DNA of 64,000 nt from an uncultured Microbacterium sp. (GTDB lineage: Bacteria > Actinomycetota > Actinomycetes > Actinomycetales > Microbacteriaceae): contig CAJYJO010000037.1 in the NCBI GenBank assembly GCA_913774845.1, positions 1-64,000 of the forward strand. The letters are read 5' to 3'. Under the pieces are notes generated by a model. The model was not told where the DNA came from. It made no database searches and worked only from the letters and a program-made list of their open reading frames with translations. Below, in pieces: positions 16,093-25,377 of the stretch. How positions within the stretch are numbered: the first letter of the stretch is position 1; every line of letters starts with the position of its first letter. The position numbers were made by a program, and so were the translations under genes.

Positions 16093-16421
16093 TGGTCATC
16101 GACGGGGAAGCCTTCGTGCACGTGTTCCTCGCGGCCCTGCTGGGCGCGTCGATCGTGGTGACGTTCTACGCGCTGGGCCTGCGGCTGCTCGTGCGCGGCG
16201 GTCGTCCGCCGCTGGTCGCTCCGGCCGAGTTCACGGATGCCATCACCGTGCTCACCGACAAGCAGAAGCGCCGGCACGAGAAGGCGGTCGCCAAGGCCGC
16301 CAAGAAGAATCCGCTCAGCGAGGGCCAGAAGCGCATCTCGCTCGTGGCCGCCTACGCCTGCTTCGCCGTCTGCGGGGCGGCGGTGCTCGGCGCACTGCTG
16401 CTGATCCTGTTCAACCACTGA
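16092..16421 (+). CDS. Small membrane protein coupled to pit
   Basis: This 109-residue protein has two predicted helices, near residues 8-30 and 82-106. They flank a highly basic cytoplasmic stretch (TDKQKRRHEKAVAKAAKKN). Its ATG overlaps the pit stop (TGATG), indicating co-translation. I know no named function; an accessory role for the transporter is inference from coupling alone. Confidence 0.8.
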   Translation: MVIDGEAFVHVFLAALLGASIVVTFYALGLRLLVRGGRPPLVAPAEFTDAITVLTDKQKRRHEKAVAKAAKKNPLSEGQKRISLVAAYACFAVCGAAVLGALLLILFNH

Positions 16422-16453
16422 CGGGCCGCCCCGGCGATGTCGGGGGTCGCTCC

Positions 16454-16459
16454 TAGGCT
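16454..16459 (+). promoter_or_regulatory. -10 element, likely leaderless start
   Basis: TAGGCT lies six bases before ATG 16466. Confidence 0.55.
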
Positions 16460-16465
16460 GGGGGC

Positions 16466-17368
16466 ATGGCATCCGTGCAGTTCGGTCAGCACGCGCCCGC
16501 GGCGCGCGTCATCCTCCACCTCAGCGACACCCACCTGCTGGGCGGCGACCGCCTGCTGGGCGAGCGTTTCGACACCGCCCGGCACTTGCGCCGCACGCTC
16601 GACGCGGCCGAGGCGACGGGCGTGCGACCGGATGCCGTGGTCTTCACGGGCGATCTCACCGACCTGGGCGAGCCCGAGGCGTATCGCGCGCTCCGTGCGG
16701 CCGTCGAGCCGTGGGCGGCGCGCCTCGGCGCCCCGGTGGTGTGGGTGGCCGGGAACCACGACGAGCGTCCCGCCCTGCGCGAGCACCTCCTCGATGCGGC
16801 ACCGACCGAGGAGCCCGTGACGGGGGTCTGGGACCTCGCCGGCCTGCGGCTGATCGCGCTCGACTCGACCGTCCCGGGGTGGCACCACGGCGACCTCGAC
16901 GCCGCACAGCTCGAGTGGCTGCGCGCCGAGCTCGCCGAGCCGGCGCCGCTGGGCACGATCCTGGCGCTGCACCACCCGCCGCTGCCCACGCACATCCCGT
17001 TCTTCGACATCCTCGAGCTGCGCGATCAGCCGGGGCTCGCCGCCGCGATCGCGGGAAGCGACGTGCGGGCGATCCTCGCGGGCCATCTGCACTACTCGAC
17101 CTCGGGAACCTTCGCCGGTGTCCCGGTGAGCGTCGCCTCGGCCTCCTGCTACACGATGGACCTCGCCCGTCCCGCGGAGGCGGTGAACGGAATGGATGCC
17201 GGTCGCTCCTTCCATCTCGTGCACGTGTGGGACGACACGATCACCCACGCCGTCGTGCCCGTCGTCGACGCCGAGGCCTCGGGGCTCTTCACTCCCGAAT
17301 GGACGGCGCGCATGGCCGCGCTCAGCCCCGAGGAGCGTCTCGAGGCGTTCTCCCGCAAACGCGCCTGA
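16466..17368 (+). CDS. Metallophosphoesterase, CpdA-like
   Basis: This is a calcineurin-fold phosphodiesterase of the 3',5'-cyclic nucleotide phosphodiesterase type. The metal-binding blocks occur in order: LSDTHL (about 19-24), GDLTDLG (about 59-65), GNHDERP (about 95-101), LHHPP (about 171-175) and AGHLHYS (about 206-212). It has 300 residues and no signal peptide, so it should act in the cytoplasm. cAMP is the likely substrate by family, but the sequence does not prove it. The start lies six bases after TAGGCT. Confidence 0.82.
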   Translation: MASVQFGQHAPAARVILHLSDTHLLGGDRLLGERFDTARHLRRTLDAAEATGVRPDAVVFTGDLTDLGEPEAYRALRAAVEPWAARLGAPVVWVAGNHDERPALREHLLDAAPTEEPVTGVWDLAGLRLIALDSTVPGWHHGDLDAAQLEWLRAELAEPAPLGTILALHHPPLPTHIPFFDILELRDQPGLAAAIAGSDVRAILAGHLHYSTSGTFAGVPVSVASASCYTMDLARPAEAVNGMDAGRSFHLVHVWDDTITHAVVPVVDAEASGLFTPEWTARMAALSPEERLEAFSRKRA

Positions 17369-17454
17369 GCGGCACCGGGCGGCAATAGACGCCGCGGACG
17401 GTATCGATCGTGCGACCGGCCGCCGTGTCCAGCGCCCGACCGGGGCCTGCTCGT

Positions 17455-17460
17455 TAGGCT
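17455..17460 (+). promoter_or_regulatory. -10 element of aspA
   Basis: TAGGCT here would give a short leader of about 36 bases before the ATG, with a GAGGA ribosome site. Confidence 0.45.
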
Positions 17461-17502
17461 CGTGGCATCCCTGCTCGCCGTGACACCCACGAGGACTTCC
17501 AC

Positions 17503-18966
17503 ATGGCTTTGGACGCAATGACGCGCACCCGCACCGAGACCGACTCCCTCGGATCGCTCGAGATCCCCGCCGACGCCTACTGGGGGATCCACACCGCCCG
17601 GGCGCAGGAGAACTTCCCGATCGCGAAGCGACCGATCTCGGTCTACCCCGACCTCGTCCGGGGTCTGGCGATGGTCAAGCAGGCCTCCGCCCGCGCCAAC
17701 CGCGAGATCGGCGTGCTCGACGCGGCCAAGGCTGACCTGATCGACCGGGCCGCCCAACGGGTCATCGACGGGGAGTTCCACGACGAGTTCACCGTCGGCG
17801 TCATCCAGGGCGGGGCCGGCACCTCGACCAACATGAACGCCAACGAGGTCATCACGAACATCGCGCTCGAGATGGCGGGACGCGAGAAGGGCGACTACGC
17901 CTTCCTCTCGCCGATCGACGACACCAACCGCAGCCAGTCCACGAACGACGTCTACCCGACCGCGATCAAGATCGGTCTCTCGCTGACGCTGCAGAGCCTG
18001 CTCGACGAACTCGCCCTCCTGCGCAGGTCGTTCCTGACGAAGTCCGAAGAGTTCCACGACGTGCTCAAGGTCGGTCGCACCCAGCTCCAGGATGCCGTGC
18101 CCATGACGCTCGGTCAGGAGTTCCACGGATTCGCGACGACGCTGGGTGAGGATTACGACCGCCTCAAAGAGAACGCGTACCTGCTGTTCGAGATCAACAT
18201 GGGCGCGACGGCGATCGGCACGGGCATCACCGCGCACGCCGGCTACGGCGGAGCGGTGCTGCGCCACCTCCGCCAGATCACCGGTCTCGATCTCGAGACC
18301 GCGAGCGACCTGGTGGAGTCCACGAGCGACACCGGGGCGTTCATGTCGTTCTCGTCGTCGCTCAAGCGCAACGCGATCAAGCTGTCGAAGATCTGCAACG
18401 ACCTCCGCCTGCTCTCCAGCGGCCCTCAGGCGGGTCTCGGCGAGATCAACCTCCCGCCGCGTCAGGCGGGGTCGAGCATCATGCCCGGCAAGGTCAACCC
18501 CGTCATCCCGGAGGTCGTCAATCAGGTGGCGTTCTCGGTCGTGGGCGCCGACATGACCGTCACCATGGCGGTCGAGGGCGGACAACTTCAGCTGAATGCG
18601 TTCGAGCCGGTGATCGCGCACTCGATCTTCCAGTCGATCACGTGGATGCGGCAGGCGATGTGGACCCTGCGCGTCAACTGCGTCGACGGCATCACCGCCA
18701 ACCGCGAGCGCCTAGGGGCGATGGTCGGTTCGTCGGTCGGCGTCGTCACCGCGCTCACCCCGTTCATCGGCTACGCGGCCGCCGCGGCCCTGGCCAAGAC
18801 CGCGCTGCTGACGCACCGCAACGTCGCCGACCTGGTCGTCGAGGCCGGGCTGATGTCGCGCGACGAGGTCATGAAGCAGATCTCGCCCGCTCGGCTGTCG
18901 GGGCTGCAGGCCGTGACGGCGGCGATCCCGATCGTGCGCGCGGCCGACAGCGTCGTCGAGGACTGA
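17503..18966 (+). CDS. aspA: Aspartate ammonia-lyase
   Basis: The enzyme deaminates L-aspartate to fumarate and ammonium. The 487 residues show the fumarase/aspartase superfamily signature GSSIMPGKVNP near residue 323. GGAGTSTNMNANEV (about 105) and the DTNRSQSTNDVYPT region follow aspartase rather than fumarase spacing. The enzyme should be a cytoplasmic homotetramer. ATG 17503 has a GAGGA site eight bases upstream; ATG 17518 is a weaker alternative. The gene converges on the FAH-family gene across a hairpin terminator. Confidence 0.93.
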   Translation: MALDAMTRTRTETDSLGSLEIPADAYWGIHTARAQENFPIAKRPISVYPDLVRGLAMVKQASARANREIGVLDAAKADLIDRAAQRVIDGEFHDEFTVGVIQGGAGTSTNMNANEVITNIALEMAGREKGDYAFLSPIDDTNRSQSTNDVYPTAIKIGLSLTLQSLLDELALLRRSFLTKSEEFHDVLKVGRTQLQDAVPMTLGQEFHGFATTLGEDYDRLKENAYLLFEINMGATAIGTGITAHAGYGGAVLRHLRQITGLDLETASDLVESTSDTGAFMSFSSSLKRNAIKLSKICNDLRLLSSGPQAGLGEINLPPRQAGSSIMPGKVNPVIPEVVNQVAFSVVGADMTVTMAVEGGQLQLNAFEPVIAHSIFQSITWMRQAMWTLRVNCVDGITANRERLGAMVGSSVGVVTALTPFIGYAAAAALAKTALLTHRNVADLVVEAGLMSRDEVMKQISPARLSGLQAVTAAIPIVRAADSVVED

Positions 18967-18995
18967 CGCTCAGCGGGAGCGGAGGGCTGGGGCGC

Positions 18996-19023
18996 CGGCA
19001 TCCGGGATCGAACCCGGATGCCG
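18996..19023. terminator. Bidirectional hairpin between aspA and the FAH-family gene
   Basis: CGGCATCCGGG and CCCGGATGCCG form a perfect 11-bp stem with a 6-base loop between two convergent genes. Both arms carry the over-represented GGCATCC/GGATGCC word. Confidence 0.75.
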
Positions 19024-19025
19024 CC

Positions 19026-19892
19026 TCAGTCGAGGATGCGGCAGTGGGTGGTCAGCTCGCCGATGCCGTCGATGCCGACCGTGACGGTCGAGCGGTCGCG
19101 CAGGAAGATCTGCGGATCGCGCGAGTATCCGGCGCCGCCCGGGCTGCCGGTGGAGATGAGGGTCCCGGGCAGGAGCGTCACCGACTCGGACAGCTTGTGG
19201 ATGAGCGTCGCCACCGAGCGCACCATCTGGCCGGTGCTGGCATCCTGCACCGTGTGCCCGTCGACGACGGTCCAGATGTGCAGGTCCTGCGGGTCGGGGA
19301 TCTCGTCGGCGGTGACCACGAACGGACCCGTCGGGGTGAAGCCGTCGAACGACTTGCAGCGCGACCACTGCGCTTCCGAGAACTGGATGTTGCGCGCCGT
19401 CACGTCGTTGACGACCGTGTAGCCCCACACGTGCTCGAGAGCCTCGTCCTCGGGGATGTCGCGGCCGGGGCGGCCGATGATGACGCCGAGCTCGGCCTCG
19501 TAGTCGACCGCCTCGCTCAGCGAGCGCGGCCACGACGTCGTCTCGCCGTGCGCGGTGAGCGAGTTCGGCCACAGCACGAACACGGTCGGGCCGGCGTCGG
19601 TCTTCAGGCCCAGCTCGCCGGAGTGCGCGGCGTAGTTGAGCCCGACGGCGAGGATCGACGGGGGAGCGAGCACCGCCGACGCGTACCGGATGCCGGCCAG
19701 CGGATGCCGCGGAGCAGCCGTCACCGCGTCACGCACGCGCGAGAGCAGATCGTCTCCCCCCGCGATCAGCTGCTCGAGGGTACGCGGTGCGCCGTCGAAG
19801 AGCTCGTCGACGAAGGAGAACTCCTCGCCGTGGACGCTGACGAGACGGGGGGCGTCGGCCCCCTCCTGTGAACGGACGTGGGCGAAACGCAT
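19026..19892 (-). CDS. Fumarylacetoacetate hydrolase family protein
   Basis: This 288-residue enzyme has the FAH fold typical of catabolic hydrolases and decarboxylases acting on 2-oxo acids. The core begins ILAVGLNYAAHSGELG (about 80). The metal ligands lie in DYEAELGVIIGR and the later GYTVVNDVTARNIQ and KSFDGFTPTGP blocks. The exact substrate cannot be read from sequence. The ATG follows TAGCGT at six bases and has no independent ribosome site beyond the overlapping GGAGG. It is convergent with aspA. Confidence 0.87.
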   Translation of the reverse strand: MRFAHVRSQEGADAPRLVSVHGEEFSFVDELFDGAPRTLEQLIAGGDDLLSRVRDAVTAAPRHPLAGIRYASAVLAPPSILAVGLNYAAHSGELGLKTDAGPTVFVLWPNSLTAHGETTSWPRSLSEAVDYEAELGVIIGRPGRDIPEDEALEHVWGYTVVNDVTARNIQFSEAQWSRCKSFDGFTPTGPFVVTADEIPDPQDLHIWTVVDGHTVQDASTGQMVRSVATLIHKLSESVTLLPGTLISTGSPGGAGYSRDPQIFLRDRSTVTVGIDGIGELTTHCRILD

Positions 19893-19898
19893 GCCTCC

Positions 19899-19904
19899 AC
19901 GCTA
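19899..19904 (-). promoter_or_regulatory. -10 element of the FAH-family gene
   Basis: TAGCGT on the minus strand lies six bases before ATG 19892. Confidence 0.5.
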
Positions 19905-19961
19905 CCGGGCCGGGCCGGGCGGGACGCCCGCAACCCCGGACGACCCGTCCGAGCGCGCCCC

Positions 19962-19967
19962 TAGGCT
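19962..19967 (+). promoter_or_regulatory. -10 element of prsW
   Basis: TAGGCT lies six bases before ATG 19974. Confidence 0.5.
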
Positions 19968-19973
19968 GAGCGC

Positions 19974-21134
19974 ATGAGCACCCCTTCGCCGTTGTCGCGG
20001 CCCGACTCGGCCGAGCCCGCGCGCATCGAGACCGCGCCCCGGGCCGCCCTCTCGGCCGCCCCGCCCCGCTCGCGTCGCGGCGGCGTCGCCCTGTGGATCG
20101 TGGCCGTGCTGCTCGTGCCGCTGCTGGCGCTGCTCGTGCGCTACTTCACGGGTTTCCTCGGGACGGCGGCGTCGTTCATCGGGCTGCTGCTCGCCGCGAT
20201 CCCGTTCGTGATCGTCTGGTTCGCGGTGCGCTACATCGACCGCTGGGAGCCGGAGCCGCGACGCCTGCTGGTCTTCGCGGTGGCGTGGGGGGCGATCGCC
20301 TCCGTCGTGATCGCCCTGGGCGTCGACCTGCTCGTCACGGTCGTCACCGGCGGTCTGGCGCCGGCCTTCGGATCGGTGGTGCAGGCTCCGATCGTCGAGG
20401 AGATCGCGAAGGGTCTGGGCGTGCTGCTGCTGTTCGCCTTCGCGCGGCGTGCGTTCGACGGCCCCGTCGACGGCATCGTGTACGGCGCGCTGATCGGTGC
20501 CGGTTTCGCCCTCACCGAGAACGTGCAGTACTTCGCCATCAGCTACCTCGAGGGCGGTCCCGCCCAGGTCGCGAGCACGTTCTTCCTCCGCGCCGTGCTG
20601 TCGCCCTTCGCGCACGTGATGTTCACCAGCCTCACCGGCTTCGCGTTCGGCCTCGCGGCTCGACGGGGGCTGCGTACCTCCGCCGCCCTGTCGTACGGTA
20701 TCCCCGGGGTCATCGGCGCGATCGTGCTGCACGGGCTGTGGAACGGCTCGGCGACCTTCTTCGACTTCTTCGAGCTGTACGCGGCGCTCCAGGTGCCGCT
20801 GTTCGTGCTGTTCATCCTCGGCATCCTGGCCCTGCGCCGTGAGGAGTCGCGGCTCACGCGGGCGCGCCTGGGCGAGTACGCCGCGGCCGGGTGGTTCACG
20901 CCGCAGGAGGTCGACATGCTCGCCACGCCACCGGGCCGGCGATCGGCGATGGCGTGGGCGCGCACGCTGCCGGGAGACCGCTCGGGGGTGATGAAGGCTT
21001 TCATCACGGATGCCACAGCCCTCGCCGCCGCTCGACAGCGCTCGCTGTCGGGACGCGACCCGCACGCGCCGACGACCGAGCGCTACCTGCTCGAGCGCAC
21101 GACGGCGGCGCGCGCGGCACTGCTGCGTCCCTGA
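19974..21134 (+). CDS. prsW: PrsW-family intramembrane metalloprotease
   Basis: This is a polytopic membrane protease. In Bacillus, PrsW cleaves an anti-sigma factor; the target here is unknown. The family residues are visible: two Glu in APIVEEIAKG (about 143-144), ENVQYF (about 183), HVMFTS (about 211) and HGLWN (about 253). About nine helices occupy residues 38-290, and a soluble C-terminal tail of about 95 residues follows. The N-terminal 35 residues are Pro/Ala-rich and disordered. No sigma or anti-sigma gene is next to it. Confidence 0.88.
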   Translation: MSTPSPLSRPDSAEPARIETAPRAALSAAPPRSRRGGVALWIVAVLLVPLLALLVRYFTGFLGTAASFIGLLLAAIPFVIVWFAVRYIDRWEPEPRRLLVFAVAWGAIASVVIALGVDLLVTVVTGGLAPAFGSVVQAPIVEEIAKGLGVLLLFAFARRAFDGPVDGIVYGALIGAGFALTENVQYFAISYLEGGPAQVASTFFLRAVLSPFAHVMFTSLTGFAFGLAARRGLRTSAALSYGIPGVIGAIVLHGLWNGSATFFDFFELYAALQVPLFVLFILGILALRREESRLTRARLGEYAAAGWFTPQEVDMLATPPGRRSAMAWARTLPGDRSGVMKAFITDATALAAARQRSLSGRDPHAPTTERYLLERTTAARAALLRP

Positions 21135-21181
21135 GGGGTCTTGACACCGCGGGAGGGTGGGAGCACCATCGAGGTAGGCCA

Positions 21182-21232
21182 ACTCAGCGCCCGGTCGACA
21201 CGCAGGCATCGCCGCGGCACCGGGCGCTGAGT
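21182..21232 (+). terminator. Terminator hairpin after prsW
   Basis: ACTCAGCGCCCGGT and ACCGGGCGCTGAGT form a perfect 14-bp stem, followed by CTTTCC. Confidence 0.65.
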
Positions 21233-21292
21233 CTTTCCGCCGCCGTCTGTCCAGGGGCTTCGCGGGAGCGCGCGGCGTGCTTGGATGGAGTC

Positions 21293-21658
21293 ATGACTGA
21301 TCGCACCAAGCCGGAGTTCGACGCTCCCAGCGGCCCCGCCCCCTCCGACCTCGTCATCCGCGACATCATCGTCGGCGACGGCGACGAGGCCAAGCCCGGC
21401 GACACCGTCACCGTGCACTACGCCGGAGTCGAGTACGAGTCGGGCGAGGAGTTCGACTCCTCGTGGGGCCGCGGCGAGAGCATCCAGTTCCCCCTCCGCG
21501 GCCTCATCCAGGGCTGGCAGGACGGCATCCCGGGCATGAAGGTCGGCGGACGCCGCGAGCTCGTCATCCCGCCGCACCTGGCCTACGGTCCCGCCGGCGG
21601 ACACTTCCTGGGCGGCAAGACGCTCATCTTCATCATCGACCTCCTCAAGGTCGGCTGA
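21293..21658 (+). CDS. FKBP-type peptidyl-prolyl cis-trans isomerase
   Basis: This single-domain FK506-binding-type isomerase of 121 residues speeds proline isomerisation during folding. The family core is complete: GDTVTVHYAGVEY, FDSSWGRGE, FPLRGLIQGWQDGI, GGRRELVIPPHLAYG and LIFIIDLLKV. There is no signal peptide, so it is cytoplasmic. The ATG at 21293 is six bases after TTGGAT, a weak -10 match. A strong terminator follows 25 bases past the stop. Confidence 0.93.
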   Translation: MTDRTKPEFDAPSGPAPSDLVIRDIIVGDGDEAKPGDTVTVHYAGVEYESGEEFDSSWGRGESIQFPLRGLIQGWQDGIPGMKVGGRRELVIPPHLAYGPAGGHFLGGKTLIFIIDLLKVG

Positions 21659-21682
21659 TCGGGAGTTCTTCATCGAGAATTC

Positions 21683-21726
21683 ACGAACCCGAGGGCGCCG
21701 CGGCTCCCTCGGGTTCGTCGTTTTCC
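21683..21726 (+). terminator. Rho-independent terminator after the FKBP gene
   Basis: ACGAACCCGAGGG and CCCTCGGGTTCGT form a 13-bp stem, followed by CGTTTTCC. It is the clearest intrinsic terminator in the window. Confidence 0.85.
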
Positions 21727-21808
21727 TCGATCGTGGAATACATTCGTGTGAATGGGAGTTGACCCTCGGCAGGACGCCGACACGGCTCCCCAGACCTCTA
21801 GGAGTGAC

Positions 21809-22369
21809 ATGACCGACACCACCGCCCTCGACATCCCCGGCTACAAGGCGGGCACCTGGGTCCTCGACCCCAGCCACAGCGAGGTCACCTTCTCGGTGCG
21901 CCACATGATGATCTCGAAGGTCCGCGGCACCTTCGGCATGAAGAGCGCCACGATCGTCGCCCCCGAGAACCCGCTCGAGGCGACCGTCGAGGCCTCCGTC
22001 GACGTCACCTCGGTCGACACCAAGGACGAGGGTCGCGACCAGCACCTGCGCTCGGCCGAGTTCTTCGACATCGAGACCTACCCGACGATGGACTTCCGCT
22101 CCACCGGCGTTCGCCTCGAGGACGGCGACTTCCTCGTCGACGGCGACCTGACCATCCGCGGCATCACCAAGCCCGCGACCTTCGCTCTCGACTTCGGCGG
22201 CTTCGGCACCGACCCGTGGGGCAACTACAAGGCCGGCGCGACCGCCAAGACGGTCGTCAACCGCGAGGACTTCGGCCTCACCTGGAACGCCGCCCTCGAG
22301 ACCGGCGGCGTGCTCGTCGGCAAGGACGTCACCATCGAGCTCGACCTGCAGCTCGCGCTCCAGGCCTGA
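21809..22369 (+). CDS. YceI family lipid-binding-fold protein
   Basis: YceI proteins form a small lipocalin-like barrel that binds polyisoprenoids or related lipids; the physiological role is unclear. The 186 residues show GTWVLDPSHSEVTFSVRHMMISKVRG at the N-terminus and LTIRGITKPATF centrally, both family-typical. There is no signal peptide, as in many actinobacterial members. AGGAG sits four bases before ATG 21809, which decides the start over GTG/ATG choices upstream. A small palindrome, CATTC-GTGT-GAATG (21741-21754), lies upstream and could be an operator. Confidence 0.88.
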   Translation: MTDTTALDIPGYKAGTWVLDPSHSEVTFSVRHMMISKVRGTFGMKSATIVAPENPLEATVEASVDVTSVDTKDEGRDQHLRSAEFFDIETYPTMDFRSTGVRLEDGDFLVDGDLTIRGITKPATFALDFGGFGTDPWGNYKAGATAKTVVNREDFGLTWNAALETGGVLVGKDVTIELDLQLALQA

Positions 22370-22375
22370 TCGTCG

Positions 22376-22410
22376 CGAAGGCCCCGGGTGCTCGGCATCC
22401 GGGGCCTTCG
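22376..22410. terminator. Bidirectional terminator between yceI and EamA genes
   Basis: CGAAGGCCCCGG and CCGGGGCCTTCG form a 12-bp stem with an 11-base loop between convergent genes. Confidence 0.75.
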
Positions 22411-22422
22411 TCGTCTTCGGGT

Positions 22423-23352
22423 TCAAGCGGTGACGCGACGGGGGAGGCGCAGGCGCTGCTGGACGAGCAGGATGCCGAGGAACACCACGGCCGCGCCCAC
22501 CGGCTCGTTCCACGAGATGCGCTCGCCGAGCACCAGGATGCCGAGCGCCACCCCGACCACCGGTGTGATGTACGTCACGGTCGAGGCGCGCGTCGGGCCC
22601 CAAGCGCGCAGGGTGTTCTGGTTCCACACGTACGCGACGCCCGTGCCGAGGACGCCCAGGGCCACGATGCTCCCGACGACCGGGAGGGTCAGCCGCATCG
22701 GCTCGGCGAGGATGACGGGCGAGAGCAGGAGCATGAACGCCGCCGCGGGCCCGATGTAGCCGAACGCGAAGGCGACGCCGCTCAGACCGCTGTTGCCGAG
22801 GAACCGTCGCATGTAGGCGAGGCTCACGCCGTAGCAGGCGGTCGCGCCGAGCAGCGCGAGCTGCGCGACCGTGCTGTCGCCGACCTCGCCCACCGCCCCG
22901 GGGGCGATGATCACGACCACGCCCGCGATGCCGACGCCGATCCCGATCAGCTGCCCGAGGCGCAGGCTCTCGACGCGGAACACGGCCCACGCCATGATCG
23001 CGGTCATGATTGGCGTGGTCGCGTTGAAGATGCTCGCCAGGCCCGACGAGACGTGCTGCTCCGCCCATGCGAACAGCAGGAACGGCACGACGCAGAACGT
23101 CATCGCCAGAACGCACAGGTGCGCCCAGGTGCGCAGCCCGCGGGGGAGCCGCTCGCGCCGGATCGCCACGATCGCGGCCAGCGCCAGAGCGCCGAACAGC
23201 AGGCGTCCGCCCGCGACCTGCGCCGGAGTCATGCCGGAAAGGGCCACCGCGATGAAGAGGAAGCTCGACCCCCACACGATTCCGGTGAGCACGAACTGCA
23301 CGGCGACCGAGACGGGGGAGGGAGCGGGGGAGGATGCCACGATCCCGACCAT
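22423..23352 (-). CDS. DMT-superfamily transporter (EamA family)
   Basis: This 309-residue membrane protein has ten predicted helices arranged as two EamA repeats. The first repeat contains [15 protein letters not shown] and the second [12 protein letters not shown], ending [17 protein letters not shown]. The family exports metabolites such as amino acids; the substrate is not predictable here. The ATG at 23352 is chosen because the first helix starts about 15 residues later, and longer frames have no membrane or family similarity. It converges with the yceI gene. Confidence 0.87.
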   Translation of the reverse strand: MVGIVASSPAPSPVSVAVQFVLTGIVWGSSFLFIAVALSGMTPAQVAGGRLLFGALALAAIVAIRRERLPRGLRTWAHLCVLAMTFCVVPFLLFAWAEQHVSSGLASIFNATTPIMTAIMAWAVFRVESLRLGQLIGIGVGIAGVVVIIAPGAVGEVGDSTVAQLALLGATACYGVSLAYMRRFLGNSGLSGVAFAFGYIGPAAAFMLLLSPVILAEPMRLTLPVVGSIVALGVLGTGVAYVWNQNTLRAWGPTRASTVTYITPVVGVALGILVLGERISWNEPVGAAVVFLGILLVQQRLRLPRRVTA

Positions 23353-23444
23353 ACGACCCGCGGCCGCTGGCGCGGGGGTCGAGCGGATGCGACGTCCGGA
23401 ATCCGCCGACGGTCGGCAGGTTCCGCGCGAGCGTGCGAGTCGGG

Positions 23445-24779
23445 TCAGGGCTGCGGGTCGAGGGCGTCGTAGGCCCGGAAGCGCGGGGAGAAGCGCACCA
23501 GCGTGCCCACGAGCCCCAGGATCAGGATGCCGCCGAACAACGGCGGGATCCACAGGGCGGCGAGGGTCGCGAGGGTGCCGGCGTAGAGCGCGCCCACACG
23601 GGGACCGCCGGCGACCACGACGATGAAGATCCCCTGGAGGCGCCCGCGCATGGCATCCGGGACCGCCGCCTGCATCATGGTCGAGCGGTAGATGGCGCTG
23701 ACGTTGTCGGCCGCGCCCGACACGGCCAGGGCGAGGGCCGCGAGGGTGATGAGCGCCACCGCGGCGTGCGTCTCGTCGACGATCGCGGGGCGCAGCCACC
23801 CGGAGGTGGCGGCGAGCAGCACCAGACCGAAGAGCCCGATCGACAGGCCGTAGACCTGGATCGCGCGCTCGATGCCGAGCCCCTGGCGTCGCACCCGACC
23901 GATCGGGCCGGAGAAGAGGCTCGAGAGGAAGGCGCCCGCCGCGACGGCGGCGGTGAGGACGCCCGTGGTGATCGCGCCGCCCCCGAGCAGGACCGCGCCG
24001 AGGGCGGGGAACAGTGCGACCGGCTGCCCGAAGGTCATCGCGATGATGTCGAGGATGTACTGCAGGCGGATGTTCGGGGCGCGGCGGAGGAAGCGGACTC
24101 CGTCACGGAAGGACTCCAGCCCCGGGCGCACGATCTCGCCCTCGGGGCGGAGCTTCGGCAGCGACCACAGGCCGAGGAACAGCGAGGTCATGAGTACGAC
24201 GTCGAGCGAGTACGTCCACGCGTACCCGGCGACCGCCACCAGGACCCCCGCGAGGGCGGGTCCGGCCATGACCATGATCCCGACGGTCACGCCCTGCAGC
24301 GCCGCCGCGGCCGGCAGCAGGTCGCGCGGGATCAACCTCGGGGTGATCGCCGACTTCGTGGCCATGACGATCGAGTTCGCCGCCGAGTTGACCACGCTGA
24401 GCACGAACAGCCAGCCCACGGTCTCGAGGCCCGTCCAGGCGAGGATCGCCAGCAGCGCGGTGGAGGCGAAGGTGACCACCGCGGCGAGCAGGGCCACCGT
24501 GCGCCGGTCGAACGCGTCGGCGAGCATGCCCCCGTACAGCCCCGCGACGATCATGGGCAGCAGCCCTGCGACGGCGATCATCGACACCGCGAAGGTGCTC
24601 TGCGTCAGCTCGAACACGTGCAGCATGACCGCGACGACCGTCAGCTGCCCGCCGAGGCCCGCGAGCGTCGACCCGATCCACAGCCGCGCGAAGGCGGGGG
24701 AGGTGGTGAGGGGGCGCAGGTCGATGAACGCTCCGCGCGCGCCTCGACGCGGGGGCGCGGCGGGATCGGTCTGACTCAC
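23445..24779 (-). CDS. MFS transporter, EntS-like
   Basis: This 444-residue major facilitator protein has about twelve helices. The N-terminal segment [24 protein letters not shown] and the loop [13 protein letters not shown] resemble the EntS/MefA-type branch, which exports siderophores or drugs. The substrate is unknown. GTG 24779 lies six bases after TAGCCT on the minus strand, which fixes the start. It lies immediately upstream of, and divergent from, rpsO. Confidence 0.85.
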   Translation of the reverse strand: MSQTDPAAPPRRGARGAFIDLRPLTTSPAFARLWIGSTLAGLGGQLTVVAVMLHVFELTQSTFAVSMIAVAGLLPMIVAGLYGGMLADAFDRRTVALLAAVVTFASTALLAILAWTGLETVGWLFVLSVVNSAANSIVMATKSAITPRLIPRDLLPAAAALQGVTVGIMVMAGPALAGVLVAVAGYAWTYSLDVVLMTSLFLGLWSLPKLRPEGEIVRPGLESFRDGVRFLRRAPNIRLQYILDIIAMTFGQPVALFPALGAVLLGGGAITTGVLTAAVAAGAFLSSLFSGPIGRVRRQGLGIERAIQVYGLSIGLFGLVLLAATSGWLRPAIVDETHAAVALITLAALALAVSGAADNVSAIYRSTMMQAAVPDAMRGRLQGIFIVVVAGGPRVGALYAGTLATLAALWIPPLFGGILILGLVGTLVRFSPRFRAYDALDPQP

Positions 24780-24785
24780 GGATCG

Positions 24786-24791
24786 AGGCTA
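24786..24791 (-). promoter_or_regulatory. -10 element of the EntS-like gene
   Basis: TAGCCT on the minus strand lies six bases before GTG 24779. Confidence 0.5.
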
Positions 24792-24850
24792 CGCCAGGCC
24801 TCCGACACCGGGCGTCGCGGACGGGTGCGGTCGCGGCATCCGAATGCTGG

Positions 24851-24856
24851 TAGACT
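24851..24856 (+). promoter_or_regulatory. -10 element of rpsO
   Basis: TAGACT lies about 90 bases before the rpsO ATG, leaving room for the leader in which S15 often autoregulates. Confidence 0.45.
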
Positions 24857-24947
24857 CATGCGGTTGCCGTTCGATCGGCCGCGGATAAAGAGAGCTCGCA
24901 CATCGTGTGACGGGCGCCGCGCAATGAGAAGGAAGGGGATCCCATCT

Positions 24948-25217
24948 ATGGCACTCGAAGCAGACGTCAAGAAGGCGATCATCGAAGAGTACGCGACGCA
25001 CCCCGGTGACACCGGATCCCCCGAGGTGCAGGTCGCGATGATGACGCAGCGCATCAAAGACCTGACCGAGCACCTCAAGATCCACAAGCACGACCACCAC
25101 TCGCGCCGTGGACTCTTCCTGCTCGTCGGTCAGCGCCGTCGCCTGCTGGGTTACCTGCAGGACGTCGACATCAACCGTTACCGCTCGCTCATCGAGCGTC
25201 TCGGTCTGCGTCGCTAA
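24948..25217 (+). CDS. rpsO: 30S ribosomal protein S15
   Basis: S15 binds 16S rRNA early in assembly of the small-subunit platform. The 89 residues match the family in full, including [30 protein letters not shown] and [20 protein letters not shown] stretch lies about ten bases upstream of the ATG. A strong GC hairpin follows. In many actinobacteria pnp comes right after rpsO, but here it is 14 kb away. Confidence 0.98.
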   Translation: MALEADVKKAIIEEYATHPGDTGSPEVQVAMMTQRIKDLTEHLKIHKHDHHSRRGLFLLVGQRRRLLGYLQDVDINRYRSLIERLGLRR

Positions 25218-25252
25218 TCGCACCAGCGTTCTATCGCGCAAAACATTCTTGG

Positions 25253-25281
25253 AAGGCCGCCCCACGGGGTGGGGCGGCCTT
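25253..25281 (+). terminator. Terminator after rpsO
   Basis: AAGGCCGCCCCAC and GTGGGGCGGCCTT form a perfect 13-bp stem with a 3-base loop, followed by CGTCATTCC. Confidence 0.8.
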
Positions 25282-25321
25282 CGTCATTCCCGGATGCCGT
25301 GGCCCCGTGGCATCCGCTCTG

Positions 25322-25371
25322 CCTCCGCGGGACCGTGGCGGTGTCCCCTCCGCGGGACCGCGGCGGGTTTC
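25322..25371. repeat. Two 25-bp tandem repeats
   Basis: CCTCCGCGGGACCG begins both units (25322 and 25347), which differ at a few 3' positions. CTTCCGCG starts a third partial unit and runs into the palindrome that follows. Confidence 0.75.
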
Positions 25372-25377
25372 CTTCCG

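Noticed and set aside
18996-19023. A tRNA T-arm-like string (CCGGGATCGAACCCGG) suggesting a minus-strand tRNA
   Set aside because: The loop is six bases, not seven, and no acceptor, D or anticodon arm can be built around it. It is a terminator hairpin between convergent genes.
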